Notes under the pieces: generated by a model
Database searches by the model: none
Told to the model about the DNA's origin: nothing
What the model saw: only the letters and a program-made list of their open reading frames with translations
Program-made: the position numbers and the translations under genes
Assembly (NCBI GenBank): GCA_900551975.1
Contig: URYA01000042.1
Coordinates: forward strand, 1 to 10,508
DNA length: 10,508 nucleotides
Source: an uncultured Collinsella sp.
GTDB taxonomy: Bacteria; Actinomycetota; Coriobacteriia; Coriobacteriales; Coriobacteriaceae
Direction of reading: 5' to 3'
In this document: in pieces, positions 7,746-10,508 of the stretch
Layout: every line of letters begins with the position of its first letter
How positions within the stretch are numbered: the stretch's first letter is position 1

Positions 7746-8390
7746 ATGGCAGGCCTGTTCAACATCCTTAAGGTCACCGTCAGCGAGGACAAGATCTGCG
7801 CACACGTGCTGGTGAACCCCGGCATGCCGCTCATGACCTCGGAGGACATCGAGGCCACGGCGCGCGTGTACTACCTGGTACCCGCAATTGCCAAGCACCT
7901 GTGCCTGGGCGATTCCGGTCGCGAGTTCCAGGACTGCATGGGCCAGACCGAGCTTTGCCATCTGCTGGAGCACGTGACGGTCGAGCTCATGAACGAGACC
8001 GGTCTCGCTGGCAGCATTTCGTGCGGCCGCACTCGCGTGAGTGAGCACGATGAGCGTGTCTTTGAGGTCGAGCTTTCGTGTCCCGACGACGCGCTGGCCA
8101 TCGGCGCGCTGTCTTCGGCGACCTTTATGATGGATTGGGCATATCTGCATGCCGATCAGCCCGCTCCCGACGTGGACGGTACGGTCGCGGGCCTGCGCAA
8201 CCTGGTACTGGGCATGCGTGCCGAGGCCGAGGGCGGCGCATGTGCAGGCAAGATGGATCTGGCCAAGAAGGCAAAGGCCCTGAATCTGGATGCCATCCAC
8301 GACACCGTTCACGAGATGGCAAAGGACGAGGCCCGTCACGGCCGCGGCTTTGAGGGCCTGCTGAAGCGCTACTTCAACACCGAAGTCTGA
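7746..8390 (+). CDS. Fusion ORF: cyanophycin-synthetase N-domain-like protein joined to a rubrerythrin C-terminal tail
   Basis: The 214-residue ORF has two unrelated parts. Residues 1 to about 156 resemble the N-terminal domain of cyanophycin synthetase (CphA): CHLLEHVTVEL (Glu75-His76), then CGRTR (Gly94-Arg97) and an acidic Val/Glu-rich strand matching the LEHVALEL...GFGRTRE...VVFEY pattern of that family. The ATP-grasp and Mur-ligase domains of CphA are absent. Residues about 157-211 instead match the end of rubredoxin-first rubrerythrins (NADH-peroxidase type): GKMDLAKKAKALNLDAIHDT, then HEMAKDEARHGRGFEGLLKRYF. These include one ExxH iron-ligand helix (Glu195, His198), but the earlier helices needed for a diiron site are missing. 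The change falls near the codons MRAEAEGGACAG (about 8214-8250) and coincides with a change of codon style. A functional fusion is unlikely; recombination or misassembly is more probable. AGGGGAG at 7735-7741 supports the start. Confidence 0.75.
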   Translation: MAGLFNILKVTVSEDKICAHVLVNPGMPLMTSEDIEATARVYYLVPAIAKHLCLGDSGREFQDCMGQTELCHLLEHVTVELMNETGLAGSISCGRTRVSEHDERVFEVELSCPDDALAIGALSSATFMMDWAYLHADQPAPDVDGTVAGLRNLVLGMRAEAEGGACAGKMDLAKKAKALNLDAIHDTVHEMAKDEARHGRGFEGLLKRYFNTEV

Positions 8391-8416
8391 TAAGGTTTCC
8401 CCGGTTATCCATTCTG

Positions 8417-8453
8417 ACCGCTGCATGGCTTTGCCGCTGTGCAGCGGTTTTTT
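8417..8453 (+). terminator. Intrinsic terminator after the rubrerythrin tail
   Basis: ACCGCTGCA (8417-8425) pairs perfectly with TGCAGCGGT (8440-8448) across a 14-base loop and runs into six Ts. It fits as the natural end of the rubrerythrin transcript on the Firmicute-like side of the seam. Confidence 0.9.
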
Positions 8454-8476
8454 GTTCAACCTACGGAACTGTTCCG

Positions 8477-8506
8477 TTGACAGGCACAGCGGCGGCGGGT
8501 TATAAT
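8477..8506 (+). promoter_or_regulatory. Strong sigma-70-type promoter for the acyltransferase gene
   Basis: TTGACA (8477-8482) and TATAAT (8501-8506) are both perfect and 18 bases apart. A 15-bp palindrome, ACGGAACTGTTCCGT (8463-8477), abuts the -35 and may be an operator. Transcription would begin near 8513, leaving a leader of about 35 bases to the ATG at 8548. Confidence 0.85.
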
Positions 8507-8547
8507 TTATCTCGTGTTAAATGAACTGCGAAAGGGGAGACGGGGGA

Positions 8548-9318
8548 ATGAAAAACGGACACACCACCCGGCAAAAGGCCCCGGCGGGCCGCTACGCCCT
8601 GCTGGACGAGCTGCGCGGGCTGGATCTGGTCAGCATGATGCTGTACTATGCCTGCTGGGACATGATGTTCCTGTTCGGCATCTGGATGGACTGGTACGCG
8701 GGAATGCCGGGGCGTCTGTGGCAGCAGACCATCTGCTGGGTGTTCATCCTGCTGTCCGGCTTCTGCGTGCCGCTGGGACACCGCACCCTGAAGCGCGGCG
8801 CACAGGTGTTTGCTGCCGGGGCACTGGTCACGGTGGTGACGCTGGTCTTCATGCCGGAGGACCGGGTGGTGTTCGGTGTGCTGACCTTTCTGGGCAGCGC
8901 CATGCTGCTCACCGGTGTGCTGGAACCGCTGCTGAAAAAGATCCCGCCCGCCGCAGGGCTGGCGGTTTCGGCGGTGCTGTTTGCACTGACTTATCATCTG
9001 GACGAGCGTTGACTCGGCTTCGGCGGGCTGCGCCTTGCGTTGCCGGATGCATGGTACGCGAATTACTTTACAGCGTTTTTCGGCTTTCTGCCCTTCGATT
9101 TTTATTCCACCGATTATTTTGCCCTGCTGCCGTGGCTGTTTTTGTTCTGGGCAGGGTACTTTCTGCACAGCGTGGTGGGCCGGGCGCGGATGGAACCGCT
9201 GCGCCGTTCGGTCTGCCCGGCGCTGGGCTGGATGGGCCGGCACTCGCTTTTGCTGTATCTGCTGCACCAGCCGGTGATCTACGGCGTACTTTCAGCCGCG
9301 GCAGTTCTTTTTGCATAA
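8548..9318 (+). pseudogene. DUF1624 / HGSNAT-like acyltransferase membrane protein with in-frame stop
   Basis: The frame is open from 8548 to 9318 except for one TGA at 9010-9012, after residue 154. Residues 1-154 hold the family opening (LLDELRGLDLVSMMLYYACW, with WDMMFLFG) and several helices. The 101 codons after the TGA continue the same protein in the same frame, with WLFLFWAGYF and the conserved end GRHSLLLYLLHQPVIYG. The codon was probably TGG (DERWLGFGG), since other TGG codons are read as Trp here. Members of this family transfer acyl groups to sugars across the membrane. The usual LYHAxWD motif reads LYYACWD here, with Tyr34 where His is expected. The ATG at 8548 is chosen over 8521 for the AAAGGGGAG site (8531-8539) and because 8521 lies only about 7 bases past the predicted transcript start. 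The fragment may still be made as a truncated protein. Confidence 0.75.
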
Positions 9319-9323
9319 AAGGC

Positions 9324-9352
9324 TTGACACAGCCGGGAAGCTGTGGTATTCT
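9324..9352 (+). promoter_or_regulatory. Flavodoxin promoter
   Basis: TTGACA (9324-9329) and TATTCT (9347-9352) have the ideal 17-base spacing. The -35 begins five bases after the acyltransferase stop. The expected start site, near 9359, falls on the first palindromic operator. Confidence 0.88.
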
Positions 9353-9357
9353 ATCGG

Positions 9358-9377
9358 TGGTTAGAAGGTACTAACCA
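9358..9377. promoter_or_regulatory. Operator-like palindrome 1 (GTTAG-N6-CTAAC)
   Basis: TGGTTAG-AAGGTA-CTAACCA has perfect 7-base arms and lies at the predicted transcription start, where a bound repressor would block initiation. The GGTTAG/CTAACC half-sites resemble those of DtxR/IdeR metalloregulators, although the centre spacing differs from the classical site. The regulator identity is inference. Confidence 0.65.
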
Positions 9378-9384
9378 AATGAGG

Positions 9385-9411
9385 ATGCGTCTGCGTGGTT
9401 GGACGCATTTT
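9385..9411 (+). terminator. Hairpin with T-run in the flavodoxin leader (possible attenuator)
   Basis: ATGCGTC (9385-9391) pairs with GACGCAT (9402-9408) over a 10-base loop, followed by TTTT (9408-9411). It lies between promoter and gene, so if it forms it would end transcripts early. The stem is short, so it is a weak terminator at best. Confidence 0.45.
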
Positions 9412-9423
9412 CATGGAACATAA

Positions 9424-9441
9424 AGTTAGATACATCTAACT
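9424..9441. promoter_or_regulatory. Operator-like palindrome 2 (GTTAG-N6-CTAAC)
   Basis: AGTTAGAT-AC-ATCTAACT has perfect 8-base arms. It lies in the leader, about 65 bases after the predicted transcription start and 28 bases before the flavodoxin ATG. It shares the GTTAG/CTAAC half-sites and six-base centre with the sites at 9358 and 9966. Confidence 0.65.
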
Positions 9442-9469
9442 AATATTGATTTGAGAGAGGACGATCTTT

Positions 9470-9886
9470 ATGAGCAAAGTAGCAGTCGTATTCTGGAGCG
9501 CAACCGGCAACACTGAGACCATGGCAAACTGCGTGGCAGAGGGTGCAAACGGCACCATCGTGCCCTGCAGCGAGATGAACGCCGCAAAGCTGGCTGAGTT
9601 TGATGCAGTGGCTTTTGGCTGCCCCGCAATGGGTGCTGAGCAGCTGGAGGAGAGCGAGTTCGAGCCGATGTTCTCTGATCTGGAGGGTTCTCTGAACGGC
9701 AAGAAGATCGCCCTGTTCGGCTCCTACGGCTGGGGCGACGGCCAGTGGATGCGTGACTGGGTGGAGCGTGCTCAGGGCGACGGCGCACAGGTGCTCAACG
9801 GTGAGGGCCTGATCTGCAACGAGGCCCCGGACGATGATGTTCAGGCTGCATGCCGCAAGCTGGGTGCAGATCTGGCTGCATGGTAA
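9470..9886 (+). CDS. Short-chain flavodoxin
   Basis: This 138-residue cytoplasmic electron carrier binds FMN. The phosphate loop is SATGNTETM (Ser10 to about Met18), and the second FMN loop is FGSYGWGDG (83-91), in which Tyr86 or Trp88 probably stacks on the flavin ring. The GCPAMGAEQLEESEFEPMF segment (50-68) is typical of clostridial flavodoxins, and the length is normal for the short-chain class. The GAGAGAGG site (9453-9460) sets the start. Flavodoxins commonly replace ferredoxin when iron is short. The two palindromes upstream, with DtxR-like half-sites, fit that regulation, which is inference. The codons are GCA/CTG-rich and unlike the first 8 kb. Confidence 0.95.
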   Translation: MSKVAVVFWSATGNTETMANCVAEGANGTIVPCSEMNAAKLAEFDAVAFGCPAMGAEQLEESEFEPMFSDLEGSLNGKKIALFGSYGWGDGQWMRDWVERAQGDGAQVLNGEGLICNEAPDDDVQAACRKLGADLAAW

Positions 9887-9902
9887 ACAGGAGAAGCTTC
9901 TC

Positions 9903-9931
9903 TTGACAAACAGAGACAGCTGCGATAAACT
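9903..9931 (+). promoter_or_regulatory. Promoter upstream of the ygbA-type gene
   Basis: TTGACA (9903-9908) and TAAACT (9926-9931) are 17 bases apart, starting 17 bases after the flavodoxin stop. A perfect 12-bp palindrome GAGAAGCTTCTC (9891-9902) directly precedes the -35. The expected start, near 9938, coincides with the following hairpin. Confidence 0.75.
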
Positions 9932-9936
9932 ATGAG

Positions 9937-9958
9937 AACACCGAAAAACGGTGTTTTT
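9937..9958 (+). terminator. Intrinsic terminator-like hairpin after flavodoxin
   Basis: AACACCG-AAAAA-CGGTGTT followed by further Ts (to 9958). It is well placed to end the flavodoxin transcript. For the promoter at 9903 it would lie at the first transcribed bases, too early to act as an ordinary terminator. Confidence 0.7.
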
Positions 9959-9965
9959 GCAGAGC

Positions 9966-9991
9966 TGAAAGTTAGTAAATACTAACTTTCA
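9966..9991. promoter_or_regulatory. Operator-like palindrome 3 (GTTAG-N6-CTAAC, longest copy)
   Basis: Arms of 12 bases (TGAAAGTTAGTA and TACTAACTTTCA) match perfectly around a central AA, for 26 bases in total. It lies about 28 bases downstream of the predicted start of the ygbA-side transcript. The same half-sites flank flavodoxin, which suggests a shared regulator acting here as a roadblock. Confidence 0.7.
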
Positions 9992-10030
9992 CGCAAAAGC
10001 AGCAGCCTCTGTACAGAATGCATCAAAACT

Positions 10031-10080
10031 GCGGCAGGGGACAGCAGACGGAAAGGTCTGCGCTCCTGCCGCTTTGGTTT
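10031..10080 (+). terminator. Long two-part hairpin in the ygbA leader
   Basis: GCGGCAGG (10031-10038) pairs with CCTGCCGC (10065-10072). Inside it GCAGAC (10044-10049) pairs with GTCTGC (10056-10061). TTTGGTTT follows and AAAAC precedes. It could be a terminator or attenuator, or a structured leader. The 329-base gap between flavodoxin and ygbA (9887-10215) otherwise holds the promoter, hairpin and operator listed here and one small ORF. Confidence 0.55.
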
Positions 10081-10095
10081 CAGAAGGCGGTGTAT

Positions 10096-10194
10096 ATGGC
10101 AGTGGCTGCAGCAATTGGTGTTACGGTAGGCTTTGCATTTTTGCGCCGTGCGGTGCGCCGCGCTGCAATGCGGTCGGACCGTAGAAAAAAATAA
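10096..10194 (+). CDS. Possible 32-residue membrane peptide
   Basis: A short ORF reads MAVAAAIGVTVGFAFLRR and then a strongly basic tail ending DRRKK. One hydrophobic segment (about 2-16) with positive residues after it would give an N-out single-pass peptide. AAGGCGG (10084-10090) is five bases before the ATG. The frame is open back to an ATG at 10018 (58 residues), but that start has no ribosome-binding site and lies before the long hairpin. It ends 21 bases before the ygbA-type start, so the two could be co-translated. No known family is recognised. Chance remains possible at this length. Confidence 0.35.
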   Translation: MAVAAAIGVTVGFAFLRRAVRRAAMRSDRRKK

Positions 10195-10215
10195 GGCAGC
10201 AGGAGGCCCCGTCCC

Positions 10216-10508
10216 ATGCAGGATACCCCGAAGAACTTGGATCAGAAGCGCGCAGATGAAAAGATGCTGGTGAGCGAGATGATCGCTCTTTACTGCCGCA
10301 GGCAGCACAAAACACCCAAAGGCAGCCTGTGCCCGGAGTGCCGGCAGCTGCACGATTACGCCCTGACCCGCATTGACAAATGCCCGTTCATGGAGACCAA
10401 GACCTTCTGCTCGGCCTGCAAAGTGCACTGCTACAAGCCGGAAATGCGGGAGAAGATCCGCGCGGTGATGCGCTGGGCCGGTCCCCGGATGCTGCCGGTG
10501 CACCCGGT
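10216..10508 (+). CDS. YgbA-type 'nitrous oxide-stimulated promoter' family protein (3' truncated by window)
   Basis: Ninety-seven codons are visible, near the usual full length of about 110. The conserved blocks match the family: EKMLVSEMIALYCRRQH (15-31), CPEC (Cys39, Cys42), DKCPFMETKTFCSACKVHCY (54-73, with Cys56, 65, 68, 72), and MREKIRAVMRWAGPRM (77-92). Eight conserved Cys/His positions suggest a metal or iron-sulfur site, though this is not proven. In enteric bacteria ygbA is induced by nitrosative stress through NsrR; the biochemical function is unknown. GGAGG at 10202-10206 fixes the ATG. Upstream lie a promoter, the longest GTTAG palindrome and a long hairpin, so expression is probably shared with the flavodoxin metalloregulation. 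The protein continues past the window. Confidence 0.88.
   Translation, partial: MQDTPKNLDQKRADEKMLVSEMIALYCRRQHKTPKGSLCPECRQLHDYALTRIDKCPFMETKTFCSACKVHCYKPEMREKIRAVMRWAGPRMLPVHP

Noticed and set aside
6567..8459. 630-codon open frame on the minus strand
   Set aside because: It is antisense to the clear CNNM and CphA-N-like genes. Long stop-free antisense frames are expected in high-GC, strongly biased DNA, and its protein is low-complexity with no recognisable domain.
9010..9040. Selenocysteine or recoded TGA in the acyltransferase
   Set aside because: No selenoprotein of this family is known to me, no convincing bacterial SECIS hairpin follows, and TGG encodes Trp throughout, so a nonsense mutation is simpler.

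Overview
The window reads as two pieces of different origin. Bases 1 to about 8,200 are high-GC DNA with strong C/G-ending codon bias (GCC, CTC, ATC, GTC). The dense short intergenic repeats and gene types suggest an actinobacterial gut anaerobe of the Coriobacteriia, most like Collinsella. From about 8,215 to the end, the codon habit shifts (GCA, CTG, AAG), the promoters become textbook TTGACA/TATAAT, and the genes look like those of a gut Firmicute (Oscillospiraceae, Faecalibacterium-like). Both taxon names are inference from style and remembered protein families, not from a search.

Part one. A few codons of an upstream gene (probably an ABC ATPase) precede a large FtsX-type ABC permease (29-2695). 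A cluster of REP-like 27-nt hairpin repeats follows (2694-2861). Next come a DUF362/2x[4Fe-4S] ferredoxin-like protein (2946-4151) and a very strong, probably bidirectional terminator. A perfect 21-bp inverted repeat lies beside that terminator. On the minus strand is an N-terminally anchored alpha/beta hydrolase broken by a 1-nt deletion (5367-4403). Divergent from it are a hemolysin III/PAQR-type membrane protein (5554-6237) and a CNNM/CorC-type CBS-domain membrane protein (6348-7721).

The seam. The ORF at 7746-8390 starts as a standalone domain resembling the N-terminal domain of cyanophycin synthetase. It ends, in frame, with the C-terminal ferritin-like helix of a rubrerythrin/NADH-peroxidase-type protein. 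Everything after it is Firmicute-like. The seam is either a real microhomology-mediated recombination or an assembly chimera, and this is the first thing to check.

Part two. After the rubrerythrin tail and its terminator come an acyltransferase-3/DUF1624-type membrane protein with an in-frame TGA (8548-9318), a short-chain flavodoxin (9470-9886), a possible small membrane peptide (10096-10194), and the 5' part of a YgbA-type 'nitrous oxide-stimulated promoter' family gene (10216 to the window end). Three GTTAG-N6-CTAAC palindromes flank the flavodoxin. They suggest that flavodoxin and ygbA share a metalloregulator, plausibly iron-responsive of DtxR type. Two terminator-like hairpins sit between promoter and operator in these leaders.
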